A stretch of 64,000 bases of DNA from Bacteroidota bacterium. Its GTDB lineage: Bacteria > Bacteroidota > Bacteroidia > Cytophagales > Cyclobacteriaceae. The position numbers and the translations under genes were made by a program. How positions within the stretch are numbered: position 1 is the stretch's first letter; each line of letters starts with the position of its first letter. Under the pieces are notes generated by a model, which ran no database searches, was not told the origin of the DNA, and was given only the letters and a program-made list of their open reading frames with translations. The DNA is taken from the NCBI GenBank assembly GCA_023417065.1, contig JAEZGH010000140.1:40912-104911 (forward strand), read 5' to 3'. Of the stretch, positions 25,612 through 34,706 are shown one piece after another.

Positions 25612-25678
25612 TTTTGTTGCATAAATTTTAGGTTTCGTACCTGTAAACGCGTCATGGCTTTCTCCAAAACATCCATCT

Positions 25679-25688
25679 CAATCGATTG
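25679..25688. promoter_or_regulatory. CAATCGATTG palindrome, possible third operator
   Basis: A 10-bp perfect palindrome sharing the CAA-TCGA-TTG core of the other sites, but flanked by CT and CG, not TG and CA. It may serve the plus-strand gntP operon. Weaker than the other two. Confidence 0.3.
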
Positions 25689-26074
25689 CGGACGTTTACT
25701 TTGTTCTTCTTACATTAGCATCCCTCTTTTTATATCGATATGACGACCAAAACCTTTGTTTGTAAAATTTCCGTTACCCCTGCCGGGGTTCCGGCAAACC
25801 GATCACCGATCACCCCTACCAATCCTGGACGTTGTGCACACGGCTTGACTCACAGGTTATTTTTGGCGGAAACCGTTGAGCCGCACCCTCTTTAATCCAT
25901 TCGACTACCTTTAAATATATATTCATAATGATTCATCCTAAAAGAGGTCAATAACAAGATGTCACCTATCGAAGAATCCAGATGTTAATTCACGAATAGC
26001 CTTATCTTAGCCGGTGAAGTTGATTATGTGAGGGTGAATCGGACCAAGCCTAAGCTCCAAACCTGACATAATAC

Positions 26075-27406
26075 ATGATTGTTTTTCTACTTCTGGCGAG
26101 CATCGCCCTTATTATTCTTCTTACTACACGATTTCATCTTCACCCGTTTCTTGCCCTCTTCATCGTCGCCCTTGCGTATGGGCTCGCCAGCGGAATGCCA
26201 CTGTCGATGATTATGACTTCGATCAATCAGGGATTCGGCGATACACTTGGCAAAATCGGACTAATCATTGTCTTTGGCGTGCTTATCGGCACATTTCTCG
26301 AGAACAGCGGCGGAGCCTATACTCTCGCTGAAAAAGTTCTGCATGCCATAGGACGAAAGAGAATTTCATCGGCGATGGCCGCGATTGGCTATATCGTTTC
26401 CATTCCCGTATTCGCCGACAGTGGCTACCTGCTTATCGCACCGCTGGCGAAAAGCCTTTCGAAAAAAGCGATGATCTCGGTAACAGGGCCAGCCATAGCG
26501 CTCGGACTTGGGCTCACTGCATCACATGTTATGGTGCCGCCGACACCAGGCCCAATTGCAGCTGCCGGGATACTTGATGCCGATGTTGGCCTGGTTATGT
26601 TGATTGGGTTACCGATTAGCGCATTAACACTTATCCCCTGTGCCATCTTTGCCACGCGATTCGCCTCGCGGATTTACGTTGAGCCAATTTCACAACTTTC
26701 CGAAGATCAGCTTGACAACACCCTCAAATCGGCTCCAGGAGTGATGCGTTCTTCGATACCAGTAGTTGTGCCCATTCTGCTGATTGTCGCAAAGTCTGCG
26801 ATACAACCCTACTCAGAGGCACTCAATCCAAGTGTGCTCCGGCTGGTTTCGTTTTTTGGCGAACCTGCAGTAGCCTTATTCATCGGAACCATATTGTCGT
26901 TAACACTCCCTAAAAAGCTTGACAAAGAGATGTTATCAACAACGGGTTGGGTTGGTCAGGCTTTGAAAGACGCATCTTCAATACTTCTTATCACGGGAGC
27001 GGGTGGTATATTTGGCAAAATCCTGCAGAACTCCGGGATCGCCCAACTTCTCGGCGATGCCCTTGCAGGTGTTAACCTGAGCATATGGCTACCTTTTCTC
27101 ATAGCAGCGGCGATTAAGACAGCGCAGGGCTCGTCCACCGTCGCACTCATCACTGCAGCATCGATCATTAGTCCACTAATGGTTACACTGGGTTTCGACA
27201 CGCCTGTTGAGAAAGCCCTGGTTGTACTCGCCATTGGTGCAGGCTCAGCCGTGGTTTCGCATGCGAATGATAGTTTCTTCTGGGTATTAAGCCAACTGTC
27301 CGGAATGAATGTATCTACCAGTTATCGGCTCTATACAACTGGAACACTGGTGTTGGGAACAACGGCCGCAACAATAATATTTATTACCTATCTTATACTC
27401 ATCTGA
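26075..27406 (+). CDS. GntP-family gluconate/sugar-acid:H+ symporter
   Basis: A 443-residue inner-membrane protein with about 12 hydrophobic spans and the GntP family landmarks: LALFIVALAYGLASGMPLSM, LGKIGLIIVFGVLIGTFLEN, IPVFADSGYLLIAPLAKSLS, GLGLTASHVMVPPTPGPIAA and KTAQGSSTVALITAASI. Family members import gluconate, fructuronate or related acids. The two genes that follow within 20 bp handle 2-keto-3-deoxy acids, so an aldonate or uronate set free from xylan side groups is the likely cargo; the exact substrate cannot be told. The upstream region has LacI-type operators. Confidence 0.93.
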   Translation: MIVFLLLASIALIILLTTRFHLHPFLALFIVALAYGLASGMPLSMIMTSINQGFGDTLGKIGLIIVFGVLIGTFLENSGGAYTLAEKVLHAIGRKRISSAMAAIGYIVSIPVFADSGYLLIAPLAKSLSKKAMISVTGPAIALGLGLTASHVMVPPTPGPIAAAGILDADVGLVMLIGLPISALTLIPCAIFATRFASRIYVEPISQLSEDQLDNTLKSAPGVMRSSIPVVVPILLIVAKSAIQPYSEALNPSVLRLVSFFGEPAVALFIGTILSLTLPKKLDKEMLSTTGWVGQALKDASSILLITGAGGIFGKILQNSGIAQLLGDALAGVNLSIWLPFLIAAAIKTAQGSSTVALITAASIISPLMVTLGFDTPVEKALVVLAIGAGSAVVSHANDSFFWVLSQLSGMNVSTSYRLYTTGTLVLGTTAATIIFITYLILI

Positions 27407-27419
27407 TCATTACACTACT

Positions 27420-28253
27420 ATGAAACTGTACAGAATTAACCAGGGAATTGTTATTGAAAACGAAAACAAGTTTTTCTTTCTGGCGGATGAACCCTGGGAC
27501 GCTTTTGTCAACGACGATAATCTTTTCCAGAAAATGAAATCGATTGTCGCGAGTCAGCATCCGGATGATAATGTGAAGAACTTTTTAGTTACAGATCTTC
27601 AGGCTCCGATTCACAATCAGGAGATCTGGGCATCTGGGGTAACCTATTTCAAAAGCAAAGTAGGTCGTCAGGAAGAGTCGAAAGACTCTGGCGGCGCCGA
27701 ATTCTACGGCCGTGTTTATGAAGCTGAACGCCCTGAGCTCTTTTTCAAATCCAGCGCATCACGATGTGCCGGCCACAACGGCAAAGTGCGAATACGTCGT
27801 GATTCCACGTGGGACGTACCCGAACCGGAGCTTACGCTGGTCATTACCAGCACCGGAAAGATAGTGGGCTATACTATTGGAAATGATATGAGTTCCCGCA
27901 GTATTGAAGGCGAGAACCCCCTGTATCTCCCACAAGCCAAATGCTATGACAAGAGTGCCGCAATCGGACCATGCATCTATGTAACAGAACAGCCACTCGC
28001 TCCTGAGACTACAATTCACCTCGAAATCTTCCGCGGCGAAAAAGTATTTGAAGGCACCGTCACCATTAGTCAGATTAAACGTTCATTCACTGAACTGGTC
28101 TCCTATCTTTACAAAGAAATGACTTTTCCATATGGAAGTTTGCTGATGACAGGAACAGGGATCGTTCCAGGAAGCGACTTTACGCTGAAAAGCGGAGATC
28201 AAATTCATATAACGATCGAGCCTATTGGAAAGCTTGTTAACGAAGTAGAATAG
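27420..28253 (+). CDS. FAH-family hydrolase/dehydratase, probable 2-keto-3-deoxy-pentonate dehydratase
   Basis: A 277-residue fumarylacetoacetate hydrolase-fold protein. Metal ligands are seen in VPEPELTLVI, and the Asp in YTIGNDMSSRSIEGENPLYL; the FAH core ends in GSLLMTGTGIVP and FTLKSGDQIHI. The variant motif IWASGVTYFKSKVGRQEES marks the subgroup annotated as 2-keto-3-deoxy-D-arabinonate-type dehydratases. The next gene encodes a ketoglutarate-semialdehyde-type dehydrogenase, the two-step end of the oxidative pentose (Weimberg-like) or hexarate route to 2-oxoglutarate. The upstream aldonate dehydratase is not in this window. The specific substrate is inferred from neighbours only. Confidence 0.75.
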   Translation: MKLYRINQGIVIENENKFFFLADEPWDAFVNDDNLFQKMKSIVASQHPDDNVKNFLVTDLQAPIHNQEIWASGVTYFKSKVGRQEESKDSGGAEFYGRVYEAERPELFFKSSASRCAGHNGKVRIRRDSTWDVPEPELTLVITSTGKIVGYTIGNDMSSRSIEGENPLYLPQAKCYDKSAAIGPCIYVTEQPLAPETTIHLEIFRGEKVFEGTVTISQIKRSFTELVSYLYKEMTFPYGSLLMTGTGIVPGSDFTLKSGDQIHITIEPIGKLVNEVE

Positions 28254-28271
28254 TACGCAAATCAAAAGACC

Positions 28272-29858
28272 ATGAGTATTTCACTTACCGGAAAGAATTT
28301 TATCGGCGGTGACCTTTCTGCGGAGGGAAAGAAAACCTTTCGCGCTGTCAATCCTGCCACGTTGGAAAAGATATCACCTGACTTTATTGAATCCACTGCT
28401 GAGGAAACAGATGCCGCGGTGAAGAAGGCTGCAAAAGCGTTTCAGGAGTACCGTAAGAAATCGGGAAAAGAACGGGCAGAATTTCTGGAAGCCATTGCTT
28501 CAGAGATTGAACAGACGGGTGATACCCTGATCAAGCGGTGCATCGAAGAAACCGGGTTACCTGAAGGGCGACTCACCGGCGAAAGGGGAAGAACAGTAAA
28601 TCAACTTCGTTTATTCGCCTCGCTACTGCGTGACGGATCGTGGGTTGAAGCGCGCATAGACACTGCGTTGCCTGACAGAAAGCCGCTGCCTCGACCAGAT
28701 ATCAGAAGTATGCTCCGTCCGATAGGGCCAGTTGGCGTTTTCGGAGCAAGTAATTTTCCCCTGGCTTTTTCCGTTGCCGGAGGTGATACCGCTTCTGCCC
28801 TCGCCGCAGGGTGCCCTGTAGTATTCAAGGCGCATCCCTCTCATCCAGGGACATGCGAAATAATCGCCGCTGCGATCCTTCGCGCGGTTAAGGCCACTGG
28901 CATGCCGGAAGGTGTCTTCTCCATGATTCACGGGCCTTCTGTTGAGGTCGGCCTTTCATTGGTTCACCATCCACTCATTACGGCGATTGGATTTACCGGC
29001 TCATTCCGCGGTGGCAAAGCGATCTTTGATGAAGCCAACAAACGCGATACGCCAATTCCGGTATACGCGGAGATGGGAAGCACAAATCCGGTTTTCCTTC
29101 TCCCTGAAATCCTTCAGAAAAAAGGCAACGATATCGCCAAGGATCTGGCTGCATCCGTCACATTGGGTAGTGGCCAGTTTTGTACCAATCCCGGACTCGT
29201 CGTGCTGGAAGACACTCCTGACACGAAACAGTTCCGGAATACTGTCGCAGAAACGTTTAAGACGATAAATGCCGGGATAATGCTGAACGAAAATATTCAG
29301 CGCAACTACGACGAAGGAGTTCGTCGACTCTCGGATAGCGGAGCCGTAAATGTTGTGGCCCAGGGAAACAGCGCGTCTGCAGGTTGCGGTGGCACTGCAT
29401 ACTTTATGGAAACCAGTGGCGCAAATTTCCTAAACAATAAGTCACTTGAGGAAGAGGTATTTGGACCTTCTACCCTTGCAGTGGCTGCTGAGAACAAGGA
29501 CCAACTGCTCCGGGTTGCCCGTGAACTTCACGGTCATCTCACTGCGACAGTCCACGGCACTGAAAAAGACTTCGAAGACTACGCCGAACTCTTCCAGATA
29601 CTTGAACAAAAGGTCGGAAGGATTATCATCAACGGATACCCTACCGGTGTGGAGGTATCGCATGCGATGGTGCACGGAGGGCCTTATCCATCGACCACCG
29701 ACAGTCGGACAACATCAGTGGGGACGCAGGCGATCAAGCGGTTTTGCCGCGCAGTTTGCTATCAGGGATTCCCTGAATCGCTGCTGCCTCCGGAACTTAA
29801 GCCTGGCAACCCTCTCGGAATTTTCCGTCTGACGGATGGCTCCTTCTCGAAAGCATAA
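28272..29858 (+). CDS. NADP-type aldehyde dehydrogenase, probable 2,5-dioxovalerate (ketoglutarate semialdehyde) dehydrogenase
   Basis: A 528-residue aldehyde dehydrogenase with the catalytic Cys in LGSGQFCTNPGL, the general-base Glu in PVYAEMGSTNPVF, and the cofactor loop in AIGFTGSFRGGKAIF. The sequence around GVFGASNFPLAFSVAGGDTA and the length above 500 match the ketoglutarate-semialdehyde dehydrogenase subgroup found with sugar-acid operons. It would oxidise 2-oxoglutarate semialdehyde made by the preceding dehydratase to 2-oxoglutarate. It starts 18 bp after that gene and ends 6 bp before the convergent xylanase gene. Confidence 0.88.
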   Translation: MSISLTGKNFIGGDLSAEGKKTFRAVNPATLEKISPDFIESTAEETDAAVKKAAKAFQEYRKKSGKERAEFLEAIASEIEQTGDTLIKRCIEETGLPEGRLTGERGRTVNQLRLFASLLRDGSWVEARIDTALPDRKPLPRPDIRSMLRPIGPVGVFGASNFPLAFSVAGGDTASALAAGCPVVFKAHPSHPGTCEIIAAAILRAVKATGMPEGVFSMIHGPSVEVGLSLVHHPLITAIGFTGSFRGGKAIFDEANKRDTPIPVYAEMGSTNPVFLLPEILQKKGNDIAKDLAASVTLGSGQFCTNPGLVVLEDTPDTKQFRNTVAETFKTINAGIMLNENIQRNYDEGVRRLSDSGAVNVVAQGNSASAGCGGTAYFMETSGANFLNNKSLEEEVFGPSTLAVAAENKDQLLRVARELHGHLTATVHGTEKDFEDYAELFQILEQKVGRIIINGYPTGVEVSHAMVHGGPYPSTTDSRTTSVGTQAIKRFCRAVCYQGFPESLLPPELKPGNPLGIFRLTDGSFSKA

Positions 29859-29864
29859 CCGGAA

Positions 29865-31136
29865 CTATTGAATAACCAATTTCCGTGTAATTACACGGCT
29901 ACCAGATTTCAGGCGTAGTATATACATACCAGACTGCGCCTGAAACCGGTATGATTCATTTGATTTCAGATTGAATGAATCGATGGTACGCCCACTGAGA
30001 TCGTGAATAGTTCCCTCAGCATGCGCGGCATTTGATGTTACGACTAGCGAGCCATCCGGCGATGGATTAGGATACATGGAAACGAATTCTTCATCCTGCT
30101 CACTCACACTGGTCACAGGATAGCAGAAAGTACCACCATAGGTAGATGGAACGAAATCCTTGAGCCATTGCAGCGCAGGGCGCTCTGTTCCGTTAGTTCT
30201 TTTCAGGAAAGCGGTGGTTTGCCATGTTTCTCCCTGGCGGTATCCCCATAGGGTAATCCCATGAACGGCAGCGTGATTCCATAGCACGGGGAAGATTCGT
30301 TCGTATAGTTCGCGCTGCTTTGCGTCGCTGGCAGTTCCCTCGTCATTGATGTTTCCCAGATCAAACTCCGAGATGTAAACAGGAAGCCCCGTCGCACCAA
30401 GTTTGTCGAGGTTTGCAGTGAGCGTTGCGTTGGTTGCATTCTCAAGTTCGAAACGGTGTCCCTGTACGCCGATGCCGTCAATCAGATCTTTTTCGATAAG
30501 TTTATTGATGATATTGATATATGCACTTGTCTTTGCGTTATCATTAATGATACCGTATTCATTAATGAGAAGTTTGGCATTCGGACAATATTGCCTTGCC
30601 AGTTCAAAAGACTTTATAATCCAGTCGTGTCCACTGGTTCCCGTTCCACCGAGGGCTCCCATATAGTTGCCTTTACCGGCTCCCACCGGCGCCGCATGAA
30701 TCGGTTCATTCACAACATCGATATAGTCGGTATCCGGATAGCGTTCGCAGTAGGTTTGAATCATTTCCTCGATCTCGGCGAGTTGTTCTTCTGCAGGTAG
30801 TGTTTCAATCCACGAAGGTTGCTGGCTCCCCCAGATGAGCGTATGATGTTTGAAAGGGAAGTTGTTTGTCTTCGCGAAGTTATAGGCAAGATCGAGTGCA
30901 GTCCAATTGAAGTTGTCTCGCGTGGGCTCAAGTGATTCCCATTTACCGGCGTTTTCCGGCGTGACCTGATTCCAGTATTGCTTAAAATCAGCAGGCACAG
31001 AATTCGCGATGACGTTTCCGAGGAATTTGCATTTATCGGCGGCAATCTGGCCGTTCGAGGTCCCCCAGCCTGTCAGGAAAATGAGAGTGACAATTGAATA
31101 AGGACGGAAGAGATACAATCGTAAAATTTTCTGCAT
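29865..31136 (-). CDS. Secreted GH10 endo-1,4-beta-xylanase with T9SS sorting domain
   Basis: A 423-residue enzyme. A signal peptide covers about 1-30 (IVTLIFLTGWGTSNGQ). The GH10 barrel runs to about residue 335 with the acid/base Glu144 in DYIDVVNEPIHA and the nucleophile Glu257 in LPVYISEFDLGN, plus the KHHTLIWGSQQPSW substrate-site segment. Residues 350-423 form a type A sorting domain of the type IX secretion system (SMYPNPSPDGSLVV, then a C-terminal KLVIQ strand). The enzyme is therefore exported to the surface or medium and starts xylan breakdown. A perfect LacI-type operator lies 87 bp upstream, shared with the divergent lacI gene. Confidence 0.95.
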   Translation of the reverse strand: MQKILRLYLFRPYSIVTLIFLTGWGTSNGQIAADKCKFLGNVIANSVPADFKQYWNQVTPENAGKWESLEPTRDNFNWTALDLAYNFAKTNNFPFKHHTLIWGSQQPSWIETLPAEEQLAEIEEMIQTYCERYPDTDYIDVVNEPIHAAPVGAGKGNYMGALGGTGTSGHDWIIKSFELARQYCPNAKLLINEYGIINDNAKTSAYINIINKLIEKDLIDGIGVQGHRFELENATNATLTANLDKLGATGLPVYISEFDLGNINDEGTASDAKQRELYERIFPVLWNHAAVHGITLWGYRQGETWQTTAFLKRTNGTERPALQWLKDFVPSTYGGTFCYPVTSVSEQDEEFVSMYPNPSPDGSLVVTSNAAHAEGTIHDLSGRTIDSFNLKSNESYRFQAQSGMYILRLKSGSRVITRKLVIQ

Positions 31137-31222
31137 GGGCGAAGTTAGGGATAAGGCTTGTAATGTCGCGAGGGACGGTCTGAGGGGTCATTTCTTTAAA
31201 AGTCGAAGTTTGGGTCAAAAAA

Positions 31223-31236
31223 TGCAACCGATTGCA
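31223..31236. promoter_or_regulatory. LacI-family operator, copy 2 (xylanase/lacI region)
   Basis: TGCAACCGATTGCA, identical to the site at 25531-25544, lies between the divergent GH10 and lacI-family genes (87 bp from the former start, 107 bp from the latter). Position next to the regulator gene suggests autoregulation as well as control of the xylanase. Confidence 0.75.
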
Positions 31237-31343
31237 AAAATATTTTGTACTTTACGCCACACTCGTTGAGAATGTGTGTCAGGGGGTCAAAAACAGCTGG
31301 AAATACACACTGCATCACCTCTTAACCGTGAATTTTTACGCCG

Positions 31344-32372
31344 ATGAGCATTCAAAAAGATGTGACGATCTACGATATCGCTGAGGCCCTGAGTCTGTCT
31401 CCCGCAACAATCAGCCGGGGGCTCAAAGATCATCCTGCAATTAAGAAAGATACAAAAAGGAGAATTCTCGAAAAAGCCCGTGAAATGGGCTATCAGCATA
31501 ACCTTTTTGCGAGTAGTCTTCGAAAAAACAGAACAAACACAATTGGTGTTATCGTCCCCAAACTGAATAGCTACTTCATGTCGGCAGTGATTTCGGGTAT
31601 CGAAAAAGTAGCCAATGAAGCCGGCTATAACCTAGTCATCAGCCAAAGCCTTGAGTCCGTGAAAAAGGAAATGATGAACATCCGTACGATGTTCAACAGC
31701 CGCGTAGATGGTTTGCTGGTTTCTGCCGCATACGACACAGAAGATATAAAACATTTCAATCTCTTCCTCGATAAGAAGATTCCTGTCATATTTTTCGATC
31801 GCGTGTTGGAGCACTCTGAATGTACGCGGATCGTAATTGACAACTTCAAGGCTGCCCATGAAGTTACGAGCCATCTTATCGAACAAGGCTCGCGCCGAAT
31901 TGTACACATCACCGGAAGCTTGCAACGCAATGTTTATGCAGACCGAATGAAAGGTTACAAGCGCGCTCTTGAAGACCACGGCCTTTTTTTTGAAGAAGAC
32001 CTGGTTATCATTAATAATCTCAGTGATCAGGCCGGAACGGAAGCTGCGGAAATCATCCGCCGAATGAGCACCCCGCCCGATGGCATTTTCGTCGCCAATG
32101 ATTCATGCGCCGTGAGCTGCATCCGTCATCTGAAAAAATTCGGCATAAGTATTCCATCAGACATCGCCGTTGCGGGATTCAACAACGATCCACTTTCAAA
32201 AGTGATTGAACCCAATCTCACGACGGTTGACTACCCCGGACAGGAAATGGGTGAAGTCGCGGCATCATTGTTGATCCGCAGACTGAATAAAACCGAAGGT
32301 ACCGTCACAAATTCGATGGTCCTTAAGCATCGCCTGGTCATCCGGCAATCATCACTTCGTAAAACAACCTGA
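31344..32372 (+). CDS. LacI-family transcriptional regulator of the xylan locus
   Basis: A 342-residue regulator. Residues 1-60 are the LacI helix-turn-helix and hinge (VTIYDIAEALSLSPATISRG, then KRRILEKAREMGYQHNLFAS); the core is the periplasmic-binding-protein-like ligand domain (TNTIGVIVPKLNSYFMSAVI, VPVIFFDR-type segment, GIFVANDSCAV, SDIAVAGFNNDPLS, TTVDYPGQEMG). The palindrome at 31223 in its own promoter region and the identical one before susC are the likely operators. The ligand is probably a xylose- or glucuronate-derived compound. GH67 starts 16 bp downstream, so the two are co-transcribed. Confidence 0.93.
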   Translation: MSIQKDVTIYDIAEALSLSPATISRGLKDHPAIKKDTKRRILEKAREMGYQHNLFASSLRKNRTNTIGVIVPKLNSYFMSAVISGIEKVANEAGYNLVISQSLESVKKEMMNIRTMFNSRVDGLLVSAAYDTEDIKHFNLFLDKKIPVIFFDRVLEHSECTRIVIDNFKAAHEVTSHLIEQGSRRIVHITGSLQRNVYADRMKGYKRALEDHGLFFEEDLVIINNLSDQAGTEAAEIIRRMSTPPDGIFVANDSCAVSCIRHLKKFGISIPSDIAVAGFNNDPLSKVIEPNLTTVDYPGQEMGEVAASLLIRRLNKTEGTVTNSMVLKHRLVIRQSSLRKTT

Positions 32373-32388
32373 TAATCAACTCCCTAAT

Positions 32389-34551
32389 ATGCGGTTTACT
32401 GTTTGCGTAATCCTGATTTCACTTTCGATCTCAATCTCCGGAATAGCCGAGGATGGTTACGACCTCTGGCTTCGGTATCATAAGATCGCCGATAACGGCC
32501 TGGCTCAACAATATCGCAAGAACCTCGCCTCCTTCTTTGTCGATAACGGGTCCCCTACCAGCGAAATCATCGCCAATGAGCTAACTCTGGGACTATCAGG
32601 GCTGCTGGGCGGATCTGTTACCCCTAAATCTTCCGCTGAAAAGGCCACACTTCTGGTACTTCCTGCAAACAGTCCATTGTTATCAGGCATTTCCTCAATC
32701 AGTTCCCGCGCTAAAGATCTCGGCGAAGAAGGCTTCATCATTACGCGTGCCTCCGTGAAAGGAAAAAATCGCGTGATTGTCACGGGAAACAGCCCCGTTG
32801 CGATGTTGTACGGAACATTTAATTTGCTCCGACAACTTCAAACTCACCAAAGCATACAAACCATCGATATCGTCAGCAAGCCCGGCATCGATCGAAGGTT
32901 ACTGAACCACTGGGACAACCTCGATCGTACGGTGGAGCGCGGCTATGCAGGCTTTTCTTTGTGGGACTGGCATAAGCTTCCAACGTTCATCGATAAGAGG
33001 TATCATGACTATGCACGCGCGAATGCATCCATTGGAATAAACGGAACGGTGGTTACTAATGTGAATGCAAATGCACTGATTTTGACTGAGCCCTACCTCA
33101 AAAAAGTCGCTGCGCTGGCCAACACTTTCAGACCCTACGGAATTAAAGTTTATCTGACTGCGCGCTTCAGTGCCCCCATTGAAATTGGTAAACTATCGAC
33201 AGCAGATCCTCTGAATCCTGAGGTACGTGATTGGTGGCGCGCTAAAGTGGATGAAATTTATAAGCACATTCCTGACTTTGGGGGCTTTCTCGTGAAAGCC
33301 AATTCCGAGGGACAACCGGGTCCGCAAAATTACAACAGGACACATGCTGACGGAGCTAACGTACTGGCGGAAGCGCTTGCACCACACGGAGGAATCGTCA
33401 TGTGGCGTGCATTTGTCTACGACGACAAGAACAAAACTGATCGCGTTAAGCAGGCGTACAATGAATTTGTCCCACTGGACGGAAAGTTTCTTCCCAACGT
33501 AATTGTTCAGGTAAAGAATGGTCCGCTGGATTTCCAGCCACGCGAACCATTCAGTCCTCTATTTGGCGCCATGCCGAAAACTCCATTGATGATGGAGTTT
33601 CAAATTACGCAGGAGTACCTTGGCTTTTCCAGTCATCTCGTATACCTCGCGACGATGTTTAAGGAAACACTTGACAGCGATACCCACGTCAAGGGACCGG
33701 GTTCGACTGTAGGTAAGGTTGTAGACGGATCGCTCCATGGCCACAAGCTGAATGCAATTGCCGGTGTGTCGAACATTGGCAATGACCGAAACTGGACCGG
33801 CCATCATTTCGCACAGTCTAACTGGTATGCGTATGGACGCCTTGCGTGGGATCTTTCGCTGAGAGCGGAAGATATTGCGCGCGAATGGATCGCCATGACA
33901 TTTACGCCGGATCCAAAATTCGTTAGTCCCGTTCTCGATATTATGATGAACTCCCGCGAGGTGACTGTAAACTACATGACACCGTTGGGGTTGCATCACA
34001 TTATGGGGTGGAGTCACCATCACGGTCCCGGCCCCTGGATTAAGGATAAGCTGCGCGACGACTGGACATCAGTCTACTACCACCGCGCCGACAGTGCAGG
34101 CGTTGGTTTCGACCGTACTGCAACAGGAAGTAATGCCCTGGAACAATATCATCCGAAAGTTCAGGAAATCTATCGCGATGCGAAAACGTGTCCCGAAGAA
34201 TACCTGCTTTGGTTCCATCACATACCATGGACGTTCAAAACAAAATCGGGCCGCACACTCTGGGACGAAATGTGTATGCGATACTACGGAGGCACCGATG
34301 ACGTTGGTAAAATGCAGGAAAAATGGCGCACGCTTTCACCGTACGTCGACTCCGAGCGTTTTCAGCATGTCGACATGCATCTGAGCATTCAACACGAGGA
34401 TGCGGCGCTGTGGCGTGACGCATGCGTTCTATATTTCCAGCAGTTCTCACGTATGCCAATACCAGCTCCGCTAAAGAAGCCCGACCATCCGTTGGAGTAT
34501 TATGAATCTATCTCCTTCCCCTACGCACCCGGCATCAAACCCGGATGGTAA
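32389..34551 (+). CDS. GH67 alpha-glucuronidase
   Basis: A 720-residue enzyme with a signal peptide (MRFTVCVILISLSISISGIA). The GH67 N-terminal domain is followed by the barrel with RRLLNHWDNLDRTVERGYAG, GGFLVKANSEGQPGPQNYNR (catalytic acid Glu), VNALI-type strands and LMMEFQITQEYLGFSSHLVY (nucleophile-side acidic residues), and the C-terminal helical domain (GLHHIMGWSHHHGPGPW, HRADSAGVGFDRTATGSNAL). GH67 removes glucuronic acid only from the non-reducing end of short xylo-oligosaccharides, downstream of GH10 and complementary to GH115. Co-transcribed with lacI. Confidence 0.95.
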   Translation: MRFTVCVILISLSISISGIAEDGYDLWLRYHKIADNGLAQQYRKNLASFFVDNGSPTSEIIANELTLGLSGLLGGSVTPKSSAEKATLLVLPANSPLLSGISSISSRAKDLGEEGFIITRASVKGKNRVIVTGNSPVAMLYGTFNLLRQLQTHQSIQTIDIVSKPGIDRRLLNHWDNLDRTVERGYAGFSLWDWHKLPTFIDKRYHDYARANASIGINGTVVTNVNANALILTEPYLKKVAALANTFRPYGIKVYLTARFSAPIEIGKLSTADPLNPEVRDWWRAKVDEIYKHIPDFGGFLVKANSEGQPGPQNYNRTHADGANVLAEALAPHGGIVMWRAFVYDDKNKTDRVKQAYNEFVPLDGKFLPNVIVQVKNGPLDFQPREPFSPLFGAMPKTPLMMEFQITQEYLGFSSHLVYLATMFKETLDSDTHVKGPGSTVGKVVDGSLHGHKLNAIAGVSNIGNDRNWTGHHFAQSNWYAYGRLAWDLSLRAEDIAREWIAMTFTPDPKFVSPVLDIMMNSREVTVNYMTPLGLHHIMGWSHHHGPGPWIKDKLRDDWTSVYYHRADSAGVGFDRTATGSNALEQYHPKVQEIYRDAKTCPEEYLLWFHHIPWTFKTKSGRTLWDEMCMRYYGGTDDVGKMQEKWRTLSPYVDSERFQHVDMHLSIQHEDAALWRDACVLYFQQFSRMPIPAPLKKPDHPLEYYESISFPYAPGIKPGW

Positions 34552-34706
34552 GTACGAAATGCGAATTCGAAGGGGCTTTTTTGTAGAATCCATAGCGCCA
34601 AAAGAGCCTCTTCTCTTCAATTATTAAGTTGTCGCCGGCTTGGTATACTTTTTTTTAAGTTGATGTTACCTCCCCTGCAGGTGCGCACTTAAAAAAAACT
34701 TTTCCT

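Larger units (their letters stand above)
25423..26074. other. Divergent susC/gntP regulatory region
   Basis: A 652-bp non-coding region. On the susC side there are two leader hairpins, CCGGA/TCCGG (25458-25473) and CCAGC/GCTGG (25477-25495), and the self-complementary CTTAGCTAAG near 25500. Three LacI-type sites follow at 25531, 25598 and 25679. From about 25700 to the gntP start nothing specific was recognised. Confidence 0.6.
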
